The position numbers and the translations under genes are program-made. A stretch of DNA of 64,000 nt from Flavobacterium tagetis (lineage in GTDB: Bacteria; Bacteroidota; Bacteroidia; Flavobacteriales; Flavobacteriaceae). Below the pieces are notes generated by a model, which made no database searches, was not told where the DNA came from, and saw nothing but the letters and a program-made list of their open reading frames with translations. Positions 24,935 to 34,008 of this stretch are shown in pieces (within the stretch, counting starts at the first letter, position 1; every line of letters begins with the position of its first letter). The stretch lies in NCBI RefSeq assembly GCF_016735615.1, contig NZ_JAERSF010000002.1:1426001-1490000 (forward strand). Reading direction: 5' to 3'.

Positions 24935-26338
24935 ATGAATACAAAATATTCTGATCTAATAAACCAGACATACTACTTTCCACAAGAGGAATTTAAACTA
25001 AACAAAGACAACCTATTGTTTCACAATATCGATTTGATGAAATTGGTTGAACAATATGGTACGCCATTAAAGTTTACTTACCTTCCTCAGATTTCTGAAA
25101 ACATCAACAAAGCAAAAGCTTGGTTCAGAAAATCGATGGAAAAGAATAAATACGATGCAAAATACTATTACTGTTATTGTACAAAAAGCTCTCATTTTGA
25201 GTATATTATGAATGAAGCTTTCAAGAATAACATTCACATCGAAACTTCATCTGCATTTGACGTGAATATTGTTGAAAATCTATTAGAAAACGGAAAGATT
25301 AACAAAAGCACGTATGTAATCTGTAACGGTTTTAAAAGAGACGAATACATTACTAACATTGGTAGATTAATCAACAACGGACATAAAAACACTATTCCGA
25401 TTATTGATAATTACGAAGAGTTAGATTTGCTTCAAGCAGAAATTAAAGGAAAATTCAAAATTGGAATCCGTATTGCTGCTGAAGAAGAGCCTAAATTTGA
25501 GTTTTATACTTCTAGATTAGGTATTGGTTATAAAAACATAGTTTCGTTTTATAAAAAACAAATTCAGGAGAATGATAAATTAGAGCTTAAAATGCTTCAC
25601 TTTTTCATTAATACTGGAATTAACGATACGTCATATTACTGGAATGAGCTTGTAAAATGTATCAAAGTATACATTGCTCTTAAGAAAGAGTGCCCTACTC
25701 TTGACGGTTTGAACATCGGTGGTGGTTTCCCAATTAAGAACTCACTTGCCTTTGAATATGATTATCAATATATGATTGATGAAATTATCAATCAGATTAA
25801 AATTGCTTGTGATGAAGCTGAAGTTGATGTTCCAAATATTTTTACGGAATTTGGTTCGTTTACAGTAGGTGAAAGCGGTGGTGCAATCTATCAGATTTTG
25901 TATCAAAAACAACAAAATGATAGAGAAAAATGGAACATGATTGACTCATCTTTCATTACCACTTTACCAGATACTTGGGCTATAAATAAACGTTTTATCA
26001 TGCTAGCTATTAATCGTTGGAATGATACTTACGAGCGGGTTCTGCTAGGAGGTCTTACTTGTGATAGTGACGACTATTACAATTCTGAACAAAACATGAA
26101 CGCCATTTATTTGCCTAAATATAATAAAGAGAAGCCTTTATATATCGGTTTCTTTAATACTGGCGCTTATCAAGAAACAATTGGAGGATACGGCGGTCTG
26201 CACCACTGTTTGATTCCGCAGCCGAAACATATCTTGATTGATCGTGATGAAAATGGAATTCTGGCAACCGAAGTGTTCTCAGAACAACAGACTTCAGACG
26301 ATGTTTTAAAGATTCTAGGCTACAAAAAAAAGGTGTAA
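24935..26338 (+). CDS. speA: Arginine decarboxylase (PLP fold III)
   Basis: 467 residues, shorter than the ~650 of E. coli SpeA, as usual in Bacteroidota. The N-terminal alanine-racemase-like barrel contains the PLP-lysine candidate Lys84 in YYCYCTKSSHFE; a Gly-rich GLNIGGGFPIKNS binds the phosphate near 265, and ETIGGYGGLHHCLIPQPKH near the end belongs to the C-terminal domain. It makes agmatine from arginine, the first step to putrescine. The next gene, a deoxyhypusine-synthase-like enzyme 98 bases on, supports a polyamine role; no agmatinase is found beside it. Confidence 0.85.
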   Translation: MNTKYSDLINQTYYFPQEEFKLNKDNLLFHNIDLMKLVEQYGTPLKFTYLPQISENINKAKAWFRKSMEKNKYDAKYYYCYCTKSSHFEYIMNEAFKNNIHIETSSAFDVNIVENLLENGKINKSTYVICNGFKRDEYITNIGRLINNGHKNTIPIIDNYEELDLLQAEIKGKFKIGIRIAAEEEPKFEFYTSRLGIGYKNIVSFYKKQIQENDKLELKMLHFFINTGINDTSYYWNELVKCIKVYIALKKECPTLDGLNIGGGFPIKNSLAFEYDYQYMIDEIINQIKIACDEAEVDVPNIFTEFGSFTVGESGGAIYQILYQKQQNDREKWNMIDSSFITTLPDTWAINKRFIMLAINRWNDTYERVLLGGLTCDSDDYYNSEQNMNAIYLPKYNKEKPLYIGFFNTGAYQETIGGYGGLHHCLIPQPKHILIDRDENGILATEVFSEQQTSDDVLKILGYKKKV

Positions 26339-26436
26339 AAAAACGGCAGATTAAGTTATAATTTTTCTTAAAAAATTCTTAATTTGCATTAACATCCAAA
26401 AAGGTTAAACTTTTTAATTCAAAAAAAACAAAAAAA

Positions 26437-27405
26437 ATGAAAGGACCAATCAGTCAGTTTATTGAAAAACATTATTTGCATTTTAACTCTGCTTCGTTAG
26501 TAGATGCTGCAAAAGCATACGAACAGCAATTAGCCGATGGTGCAAAGATGCTGGTAAGTATGGCTGGCGCAATGAGTACAGCAGAAATTGGTAAAATTTT
26601 TGCCGAAGTAATCAGACAAGACAAAGTGCATATTATTTCATGTACTGGAGCAAACTTAGAAGAAGACATCATGAATTTAGTGGCTCATTCTCACTACGAG
26701 AGAGTTCCTAATTACCGTGATTTGACACCAGAAGACGAATGGGCTTTATTAGAAAGAGGATTAAACCGTGTTACAGACACTTGTATTCCTGAGCATGAAG
26801 CTTTCCGTCGTTTACAAAAACATATTTACAAAATTTGGAAAGATGCTGACGACAAAGGTGAGCGCTACTTCCCACACGAATTTATGTACAAAATGTTGTT
26901 ATCTGGCGTTTTAGAAGAATATTACGAAATTGATCTAAAAGATAGCTGGATGTATGCAGCTGCAGAGAAAAATTTACCAATTATCGTTCCAGGATGGGAA
27001 GATAGTACAATGGGTAATATCTTTGCTTCATACGTAATTAAAGGAGATTTAAAAGCATCTACCATGAAATCTGGAATTGAATACATGACTTTCCTTGCGG
27101 ATTGGTATTCTAAAAACAGTTCAAACGGAATTGGATTCTTCCAAATCGGTGGTGGTATCGCTGGTGACTTCCCTATCTGTGTAGTGCCAATGCTTTACCA
27201 AGATATGGAAATGCACGATGTTCCATTTTGGAGTTATTTCTGCCAAATTTCAGATTCAACAACGAGTTATGGTTCTTATTCTGGGGCAGTTCCAAATGAA
27301 AAAATCACTTGGGGTAAATTAGACATCAAAACCCCTAAATTTATTATTGAATCGGATGCTACAATCGTTGCGCCGTTAATTTTTGCATACTTATTAGATT
27401 TATAA
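26437..27405 (+). CDS. Deoxyhypusine synthase-family protein (possible homospermidine synthase)
   Basis: 322 residues clearly of the deoxyhypusine synthase family: MLVSMAGAMSTAEIGKIFAEVIRQDKVHIISCTGANLEED (NAD site, about 37-77), IIVPGWEDSTMGN near 185, GIGFFQIGGGIAGDFPICV near 240, and Lys294 in ITWGKL at the place of the catalytic lysine. Bacteria have no eIF5A, so the acceptor cannot be the usual one; the family is used by some bacteria to make homospermidine from putrescine, and Flavobacterium is known for homospermidine. This and the adjacent arginine decarboxylase make that role likely but unproven. Confidence 0.82.
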   Translation: MKGPISQFIEKHYLHFNSASLVDAAKAYEQQLADGAKMLVSMAGAMSTAEIGKIFAEVIRQDKVHIISCTGANLEEDIMNLVAHSHYERVPNYRDLTPEDEWALLERGLNRVTDTCIPEHEAFRRLQKHIYKIWKDADDKGERYFPHEFMYKMLLSGVLEEYYEIDLKDSWMYAAAEKNLPIIVPGWEDSTMGNIFASYVIKGDLKASTMKSGIEYMTFLADWYSKNSSNGIGFFQIGGGIAGDFPICVVPMLYQDMEMHDVPFWSYFCQISDSTTSYGSYSGAVPNEKITWGKLDIKTPKFIIESDATIVAPLIFAYLLDL

Positions 27406-27413
27406 GATAATTT

Positions 27414-27824
27414 ATGAAAAGAGTTATAGTAGACTACGCCAAACTTACCAACGAAATTTTAAACCTTTTGGTTGAAAAATTTCCTGATGGTTATGATGAT
27501 TCGGATGTAATCCGTTTTAGAAATGCTAAAAACGAATTGGTTGAAGCTGTAGAAGTTCGTACTGAAGACACTATTTACTTAGTTAAAATTAGTACTAAAC
27601 TTGCTGACAGAATTGAAAACTACGATGAAGATGATGATTTAGATGTTGATGTAGATGCAATTGCACCAGTTAAAGGTATGGATCTTGATGATGATATTAG
27701 TGACGATGATGATGAAGATGAAAACATTGACAAACCAGATACTGATGGTGGCGATGATGACGATGACGATGATGATAAAGCAGATACTGATTACGATGAA
27801 GAAGACGAAGATGATGAAGATTAA
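27414..27824 (+). CDS. Acidic protein with Asp/Glu-rich tail
   Basis: 136 residues. A compact N-terminal part (1-65: VDYAKLTNEILNLLVEKFP, YDDSDVIRFRNAKNELVEAV, IYLVKISTKLADR) is followed from about residue 68 by a tail composed largely of Asp and Glu, coded by runs of GAT and GAA. Its start is 8 bases after the deoxyhypusine-synthase-like gene, so it is in that operon. Related short proteins in this family are often mislabelled DNA primase; nothing primase-like is visible. An acidic tail suggests binding to basic partners. Function unknown. Confidence 0.65.
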   Translation: MKRVIVDYAKLTNEILNLLVEKFPDGYDDSDVIRFRNAKNELVEAVEVRTEDTIYLVKISTKLADRIENYDEDDDLDVDVDAIAPVKGMDLDDDISDDDDEDENIDKPDTDGGDDDDDDDDKADTDYDEEDEDDED

Positions 27825-27845
27825 TTCATTTTCTTTTCAATAAAT

Positions 27846-27877
27846 AAAAAGGAACTCAAGTTGAGTTCCTTTTTTTA
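27846..27877 (+). terminator. Intrinsic terminator after the polyamine block
   Basis: AAAGGAACTCAA and TTGAGTTCCTTT pair around a single base and run into a T tract, 22 bases after the acidic-protein stop. Confidence 0.9.
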
Positions 27878-27957
27878 TAACAAAGCAATGCTAAATTAAA
27901 TTATATTTTTACTTTTATAAGATTATTTTTACATTTAGGTCTTTTAAAGAAAAATAT

Positions 27958-30072
27958 ATGCCTATGACTTCAGAAATTTTACACACTACATTAAAAGAAA
28001 ATTTTGGCTTTGAGAAATTCAGACCCAATCAGGAAACCATAATTAATACTATCCTATCTGGACAAGATACATTGGCCATTATGCCAACGGGTGGAGGAAA
28101 ATCTATATGCTTCCAGCTTCCAGCTTTAATTTTACCAGGAATTACGGTTGTAATATCACCGTTGATTGCTTTAATGAAAGATCAAGTTGACAGTTTAAAA
28201 ACCAATGGAATATCTGCTTGTTACATTAATAGTTCTCAATCATCACAAGAACAGCAATATTATATAGACAACTTAAAATCAAATCATTTTAAATTAGTTT
28301 ATATCGCTCCCGAAAGTCTATCTTATTTAGACATGGCTTTTAACGAGCTGAATATTAGTTTGATCGCAATAGACGAAGCGCACTGTATTTCATCTTGGGG
28401 GCATGACTTTAGACCTGCTTATACCAATTTAGGATATTTAAAAAGTCGCTTCCCTTCTACTCCAATCTTAGCATTGACTGCTACAGCAGATAAAGCAACA
28501 CGTACTGACATTTCTAAACAATTGAATCTAAAGAATCCTAAAACATTTATAGCTTCTTTTGATCGTAAAAATTTAAGTTTAGAAGTTCGTCCTGCTTTAG
28601 ACCGTGTCAAACAAATAATAGATTTCATTGAAAACAAACCCAATGAATCTGGAATAATTTATTGTCTGAGCCGTAAAACAACCGAAGAGCTTGCCGAGAA
28701 ATTAAAAAAGAACGGCATTGCAGCTAAAGCATATCATGCTGGTTTAGACAATGAAACTCGCGCTAAAACTCAGGATCAATTTATAAACGATGATTGTCAA
28801 GTAGTTTGCGCTACAATTGCTTTTGGAATGGGAATTGACAAATCTAATGTTCGCTGGGTTATTCATTACAATCTTCCAAAAAACATAGAAGGATACTATC
28901 AGGAAATTGGACGTGCCGGACGTGATGGCCTTCCAGCCGAAACGGTTCTATTTGAAAGTTATGCCGATGTGATTCAATTGCAGAAATTTGCTTCAGAAGG
29001 ACTTAATTCAGATATTCAGCTTGCAAAATTAGATCGTATGAAACAATACGCCGATGCTGTAAGCTGCCGAAGAAAAATTTTACTCTCTTATTTTGGCGAA
29101 TTGGTTACTGAGAATTGCGGAAACTGTGATATTTGTAAAAATCCTCCAATTTTTTTCGATGGGACGATTCTCGCGCAAAAAGCTTTGTCTGCTATTGTCC
29201 GTTTAAAAGAATCTGAACCTTTGGCCGTAATTGTCGATTTTTTAAGAGGCTCGAGAAACGCGTATATCTACGAGAAAAATTATCAAGAGCTAAAAACGTA
29301 CGGAATTGGCGATGACGTTTCTTGGTATGACTGGAATCAATACCTAATTCAGCTAATCAATTTAGGATATTGTGAAATTGCTTTTCACCAGCATAATAAA
29401 ATTCTTCTGACTCCTTTTGCAAAGAAAGTTTTATTTGAAGGTGAAAAAGTTAAGCTAACGACGGTTGTTAAGAAAACAATTGATAAAAATGAAACCAAAG
29501 AGACAAAACCAAAAGCTACTAAAAACTCTTTATTCGAAACACTTCGCAAATTGCGTTATGAAATTGCTCAAGAAGAAGAAGTTCCTGCTTATGTTATTTT
29601 TAGCGATGCTTCTTTACGCCAAATGGAAATCTTGAGGCCAATGAGCGACGAAGAGTTTCTTGCTGTTGAAGGTGTCGGAAAAGCAAAATTGGAAAAATAT
29701 GGAGCAGATTTCATCAAAGCAATTATTGAGTTTGAAAGAAATAAATCTGTTGTTAAAAAAGAAAAAAAAGACAATACCTATAAAAAAACGCTGGAATTAT
29801 TTCAGAATGGAATTTCAGTAGAGGAAATAGCAGAACAGCGAGATTTGAGTCCAACGACAATTATTTCGCATTTGGCGAAATTATATGTTGATGGTCATGA
29901 TTTAGATTTAAGCCAGTTTGTTTCTGAAGATGAAATTCTGCAAATAGAAAAAGCTCAGATAGAATTAGAGAATCCAAATGCATTAAGGCCTTACTACGAT
30001 TTTTTCGAAGAGAAAATGTCTTATGCTAAGATTCGATTTGGTTTGGCTTTTTTAGAGAAAAAACTTAAATGA
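27958..30072 (+). CDS. recQ: ATP-dependent DNA helicase RecQ
   Basis: 704 residues with the full RecQ layout: Walker A PTGGGKS with Lys48, DEAH box IDEAHCISSWGHDFRP near 138-155, motif VI QEIGRAGRDG near 322, a zinc site with Cys residues in SCRRKILLSYFGE and CGNCDICKN (about 370-405), a winged-helix RQC region, and an HRDC domain near 530-605 (MEILRPMSDEEFLAVEGVGKAKLEKYGADF). The last ~100 residues hold a further helix-turn-helix (GISVEEIAEQRDLSPTTIISHL). It unwinds DNA 3' to 5' in repair and recombination. Confidence 0.94.
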   Translation: MPMTSEILHTTLKENFGFEKFRPNQETIINTILSGQDTLAIMPTGGGKSICFQLPALILPGITVVISPLIALMKDQVDSLKTNGISACYINSSQSSQEQQYYIDNLKSNHFKLVYIAPESLSYLDMAFNELNISLIAIDEAHCISSWGHDFRPAYTNLGYLKSRFPSTPILALTATADKATRTDISKQLNLKNPKTFIASFDRKNLSLEVRPALDRVKQIIDFIENKPNESGIIYCLSRKTTEELAEKLKKNGIAAKAYHAGLDNETRAKTQDQFINDDCQVVCATIAFGMGIDKSNVRWVIHYNLPKNIEGYYQEIGRAGRDGLPAETVLFESYADVIQLQKFASEGLNSDIQLAKLDRMKQYADAVSCRRKILLSYFGELVTENCGNCDICKNPPIFFDGTILAQKALSAIVRLKESEPLAVIVDFLRGSRNAYIYEKNYQELKTYGIGDDVSWYDWNQYLIQLINLGYCEIAFHQHNKILLTPFAKKVLFEGEKVKLTTVVKKTIDKNETKETKPKATKNSLFETLRKLRYEIAQEEEVPAYVIFSDASLRQMEILRPMSDEEFLAVEGVGKAKLEKYGADFIKAIIEFERNKSVVKKEKKDNTYKKTLELFQNGISVEEIAEQRDLSPTTIISHLAKLYVDGHDLDLSQFVSEDEILQIEKAQIELENPNALRPYYDFFEEKMSYAKIRFGLAFLEKKLK

Positions 30073-30134
30073 GTTTTGTCATCTTGACGAAGGAAAGATC
30101 ACACTAGAAATTCCACAAAGATTAGTTAAGCACC

Positions 30135-30167
30135 AAACCCGACAGGTTTTAAAAACCTATCGGGTTT
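30135..30167. repeat. CCCGACAGG palindromic repeat, copy 2
   Basis: AAACCCGACAGGTTTT and AAAACCTATCGGGTTT pair with one mismatch. Same core as the element at 22066-22095, again in a gap after a gene end (recQ). Confidence 0.7.
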
Positions 30168-30188
30168 ACTGAATATAAAATCAATAAG

Positions 30189-30225
30189 AAATCCCAAACT
30201 CCAACGAAATCGGAATTTGGGATTT
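30189..30225. repeat. AAATCCCAAA hairpin, possible terminator
   Basis: AAATCCCAAA (30189-30198) pairs with TTTGGGATTT (30216-30225). It lies just past the end of the minus-strand DinB gene and may terminate it. Its word AAATCCCAAACTCCAAC recurs in the gap near 56465, marking it as a dispersed repeat. Confidence 0.55.
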
Positions 30226-30247
30226 TAAATTTTAAAATATTTAATTT

Positions 30248-30763
30248 TTACAAATATCTTTCCTCAAAAACTTTCTGATGATGTTTTTGATGTCCAATCA
30301 TGACAAAACCTAAAGCACGAACAGAAATCGGATTATTAGATGCAGTGCCAATTCGTTTAAGCTGTTCATCAGATAAGCTTTTATAAAACAATAAAGTTGA
30401 ATGTCTTACAGCCGAAAATTCGGTTAGCAAATCTTGAATGCTTCTCTTGTTTGAATTGGTATTATCTGCATAATCATTTTCTTCAAAACTTGGCAAAGGC
30501 GTTTTATCATTTCTTGAAAAACGCAAAGCGCGATAAGCAAAAATTCGTTCTGTATCTATAACATGCTGAATAATATCTTTGATTGTCCACTTGCCTTCTG
30601 CATAACGATAATCAAATTTATCCATTGGAATATTTTGAACAAATCGAATAAACTCGTGAAGTGAAATTTCCAATTCTTCAATCAAAATTCCATCCCCAGA
30701 CGCTTTGATATAAGTACCAAAATGACCTGAATATTCATTGTCTAATAATTCTGCTGCTTTCAT
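30248..30763 (-). CDS. DinB-family (YfiT-like) protein
   Basis: 171 residues from the start at 30763; the open frame extends to 30808 but overlaps the PEP carboxylase gene. Four-helix DinB fold with the three metal-ligand His residues in place: KDIIQHVIDTERI near 75 and GHQKHHQKVFEERYL at the C-terminus. Family members are metal-dependent transferases or hydrolases, some bacillithiol S-transferases; a bacillithiol link would suit the YpdA gene in this window. It lies 10 bases after the ppc gene and is probably co-transcribed. Confidence 0.82.
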   Translation of the reverse strand: MKAAELLDNEYSGHFGTYIKASGDGILIEELEISLHEFIRFVQNIPMDKFDYRYAEGKWTIKDIIQHVIDTERIFAYRALRFSRNDKTPLPSFEENDYADNTNSNKRSIQDLLTEFSAVRHSTLLFYKSLSDEQLKRIGTASNNPISVRALGFVMIGHQKHHQKVFEERYL

Positions 30764-30773
30764 TTTTATTATT

Positions 30774-33359
30774 TTAAGCTGAATTTCTACTTGCGTTAGT
30801 ATTTCCAAATAATGATCTGGTTACGATTTTCTCATAAACTTTAACCAATTCTTCATTTGGCTTTTCTGCTTTATTTAACTCATTTATTCTCAATAAAGCA
30901 TATTGCTGAATAGTCAACAATGGTAAAACAATGCGCTCTCTAATCTGAATTGAAGCAATACCATCAGGATAATTTTCCATCAACGTTTTGTGTCCAGCAA
31001 TTTTCAATAAAAGACGTTTTGTTTCTGAGAATTCATCATAGATAATCTGCCAGAATTCACCAAATTCAGGATCATTTTTCATATACGCTGTCAATGGTAA
31101 GAAAGATTTTGCTAATGACATCATGCTGTTTTCAAGCAATGTTTTGAAAAACAATGAATTATGATACAAATCACTTACTTTATCCCATTGTCCAGATTCC
31201 TCAAAATGTCTCAATGCTGAACCTACTCCAAAGAATCCAGGAACGTTTTGTTTTAACTGGCTCCATGAACCTACAAACGGAATCGCTCTTAAATCAGCAA
31301 AATCTAATGATTCAGATTTGCTTCTTTTTGATGGGCGGCTTCCAATATTAGTTTTTGAGTAATATTTCAGCGTACTCATTTTTTCTAAGTACGGAATAAA
31401 CTTCGGATGATTTTTGAAGCTTAGATATTTATCATAACCCAGATTAGCCAAATCAGTTAAGATTTGAGTTTCTTCTGCAGTTAATTCGTTTTTCTCTTTA
31501 CTAAATACTTGATTTGTAACACCAGCACTCAATAAATTTTCGATATTATATCGGCAAGAATCTAATGTTCCAAAATTAGAACTGATTGTTTGACCTTGAA
31601 CTGTAATTTGAATTTCGTTGTTTTCAATTTTTGGACCAAGAGATGCGTAGAACTTGTGAGTTTTTCCACCACCACGAGCTGGAGGTCCACCGCGTCCGTC
31701 AAAGAAAATTGCTTTAATTCCGTATTCTCTTGAGATTTTTGTTAACGAAATTTTAGCTTGATAAATACTCCAGTTTGCCATTAAATAGCCACCATCTTTT
31801 GTTCCGTCAGAGAATCCAAGCATGATAGTTTGTTTATTCCCTCTCGATTTCAAATGTTTAGCATATTCTGGATTAGTGTACAACTGCTCCATAATAGTAT
31901 GCGCATTTTGCAAATCGTCTACAGATTCAAAAAGAGGAATGATATCTACTGAAGGCTTTTCCCAATTATTTAAGCGAATCATAGCAAAAGTCTCCATAAC
32001 ATTCAGAGCGCTTTCGTTATTACTAATAATATAACGGTTTGCTCCTTCTTCACCATTGTTTTGCTGAATCGTTTTAATAGCCTGAACAGATTCTAAAGTA
32101 TATCTAGTGATTTCATTTTCAAAATCAGCTGGATTCAGATTCCCTTTAATTTTCGATAAAACATCAATTTTTTGATCTTCTGTCAATTCATAATAATTTT
32201 TTGGAAAAATATCTGAACCGGAGTTCAAATAGTAATTCACAACATCTTTGAAAACTGCATTGTGAATTTTGCTGTTTTGACGAATATCTAAAGTTGCAAA
32301 ATGGAAACCGAATAAATTAATTTTTACTAAAAGCGCATCCAATTCATCCAAATATAAAGATTGATGTTTCTCAATAATTATAGTTCGAATTTTGTTCAAT
32401 TGTGTTAATAATTCATCTAATGTGATAAAAATGTCTCCTTTAGAATAAAATACAGAACGATAAAGTTTATGTTCAAGTTCTGCCACTAAATCATCTACAC
32501 CTGAGAAAGTTAGCTTACGTTTTAAGTTTCTCATTTCTACATAATAACACTTTAAAATTGAAGTTCGTAAACGATCAGCAACTTTAAGCGTAATATCTGT
32601 AGTAACAAAAGGATTTCCGTCACGGTCACCTCCTGGCCAGAAACCAAGTTTGATTAATTGATTGTGAATTGGATTTCCTTCTAATATATTTTTTTGAAGA
32701 TAATGTACAATTTCTCCTGCTGTAGCATAAAATACATTTTCAAGGTACCAAATTAAACTTACTGCTTCATCGTAAGGATTTGGTTTCTCTTTTTGAATAA
32801 AAGGAGTTTTACCTAACTGAGCCAGTAATTGCTTAATTTGCAGTAAATCATTTTGACGAATTGCTTCTGTCAAATCGTTGATAATCCCTAAAACTGGACC
32901 AGGATAAAATTGAGTTGGGTGTGCCGTTAAAACGGTACGAACATTAAAACTTTCTAGAAATTCACTTAATTCTTCGTCTTTTTCTTTAGCGTCAGATTTT
33001 TCTTTGATATCACGAAGAGATCCACGTCCTTCCATATTGTTGACTTCTGGGAATGCAGCGTCCTCAATCGCATCAAATAATACAATTTGACGTTCTATAT
33101 ATTGGATAAATCGAAACATAAGATCGATTTTTTCCTCTTCAGAAGCGTTGCTTAAGAATTTATTTGAGAAGAAATCTACAATTTCTTTAGGAGTTTCTTG
33201 TTTTTTAAAGCCTGTTTCGCAAGTTTCTGTAAATAAAGGAAGTAAAACTCCCGTATTATCTATAGAATCAAAGGGTAATGTTATAAAAACACTATTATAA
33301 ATGTGGTATTTTGAGAGAACGTCTTGATTAAAACGCTCAATTTTTGGCAACGTATACAT
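30774..33359 (-). CDS. ppc: Phosphoenolpyruvate carboxylase
   Basis: 861 residues, usual size. Catalytic landmarks: LTAHPTQ with His147, GFWPGGDRDGNPFV near 242-255, FDGRGGPPARGGGKTH around 555 and QGQTISSNFGT near 590. The C-terminus reads NTNASRNSA rather than the common RNTG, a variation of this branch. It forms oxaloacetate from PEP and bicarbonate to refill the TCA cycle. First gene of a two-gene unit with the DinB gene; an Lrp-type regulator gene lies upstream on the same strand. Confidence 0.94.
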   Translation of the reverse strand: MYTLPKIERFNQDVLSKYHIYNSVFITLPFDSIDNTGVLLPLFTETCETGFKKQETPKEIVDFFSNKFLSNASEEEKIDLMFRFIQYIERQIVLFDAIEDAAFPEVNNMEGRGSLRDIKEKSDAKEKDEELSEFLESFNVRTVLTAHPTQFYPGPVLGIINDLTEAIRQNDLLQIKQLLAQLGKTPFIQKEKPNPYDEAVSLIWYLENVFYATAGEIVHYLQKNILEGNPIHNQLIKLGFWPGGDRDGNPFVTTDITLKVADRLRTSILKCYYVEMRNLKRKLTFSGVDDLVAELEHKLYRSVFYSKGDIFITLDELLTQLNKIRTIIIEKHQSLYLDELDALLVKINLFGFHFATLDIRQNSKIHNAVFKDVVNYYLNSGSDIFPKNYYELTEDQKIDVLSKIKGNLNPADFENEITRYTLESVQAIKTIQQNNGEEGANRYIISNNESALNVMETFAMIRLNNWEKPSVDIIPLFESVDDLQNAHTIMEQLYTNPEYAKHLKSRGNKQTIMLGFSDGTKDGGYLMANWSIYQAKISLTKISREYGIKAIFFDGRGGPPARGGGKTHKFYASLGPKIENNEIQITVQGQTISSNFGTLDSCRYNIENLLSAGVTNQVFSKEKNELTAEETQILTDLANLGYDKYLSFKNHPKFIPYLEKMSTLKYYSKTNIGSRPSKRSKSESLDFADLRAIPFVGSWSQLKQNVPGFFGVGSALRHFEESGQWDKVSDLYHNSLFFKTLLENSMMSLAKSFLPLTAYMKNDPEFGEFWQIIYDEFSETKRLLLKIAGHKTLMENYPDGIASIQIRERIVLPLLTIQQYALLRINELNKAEKPNEELVKVYEKIVTRSLFGNTNASRNSA

Positions 33360-33392
33360 AATCGTGTTATAGTTGGTTGGTTAATTAGTCAT

Positions 33393-33422
33393 AAAAAAAC
33401 CCCAAGAATAAACTTGAGGTTA
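33393..33422 (-). terminator. Intrinsic terminator after the Lrp-type gene
   Basis: On the minus strand AACCTCAAG pairs with CTTGGGGTT (one wobble pair), followed by a T run. It separates the Lrp regulator from ppc. Confidence 0.7.
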
Positions 33423-33451
33423 TATTTTAATATAGCATTCAAGAAAAGTTC

Positions 33452-33931
33452 TTACATATTTTTGAAAATAGTATGCATCAAACGCTTCTTATCGTTTATA
33501 CTTTCCTCTAATGAAATCATTGTTTCTGTTCTGTAAACCCCATCAATATCGTCAATCATAAAGATAACTTCTTTCGCGTGCTTAGTATCTTTTGCTCTAA
33601 TTTTGCAAAAGATGTTGAATTTTCCTGTAGTTACAGAAGCTACAGTTACGAATGGAATTTGATTGATTCTCTCTAATACAAATTTAGTCTGAGATGTATT
33701 ATTAAGAAAAACCCCTACATAAGCAATAAATGAATAACCTAATTTATCGTAATCTAAGGCTAATGAAGATCCCATGATGATACCGGCATCTTCCATCTTT
33801 TTAACTCTAACGTGTACTGTACCAGCAGATATCAATAGTTTTTTTGCAATGTCAGTAAACGGAACTCTCGTATTGTCTATTAACATATCTAAAATCTGGT
33901 GATCTACTTCATCTAAACGAAATTTACTCAT
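33452..33931 (-). CDS. Lrp/AsnC family transcriptional regulator
   Basis: 159 residues: N-terminal helix-turn-helix (LDEVDHQILDMLIDNTRVPFTDIAKKLLISAGTVHVRVKKMEDAGII) and a C-terminal ligand-binding RAM domain (SFIAYVGVFLN...FVTVASVTTGKFNIFCKIRAKDTKHAKEVIFMID). Such proteins form octamers that sense amino acids. Neighbour genes are ppc downstream and an M14 peptidase upstream on the same strand; direct control of either is not shown. Confidence 0.92.
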   Translation of the reverse strand: MSKFRLDEVDHQILDMLIDNTRVPFTDIAKKLLISAGTVHVRVKKMEDAGIIMGSSLALDYDKLGYSFIAYVGVFLNNTSQTKFVLERINQIPFVTVASVTTGKFNIFCKIRAKDTKHAKEVIFMIDDIDGVYRTETMISLEESINDKKRLMHTIFKNM

Positions 33932-34008
33932 AATTGTTTAATTAATATTACTAATTGCTATTACAAAGTATAAAATTATATATAAAAAACAACAAATTCA
34001 CATAAAAA

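Noticed and set aside
27655..27843. Met-rich open frame over the acidic gene
   Set aside because: The +1-shifted frame of the GAT/GAA-rich tail gives repetitive Met and Thr; a shadow of the acidic gene.
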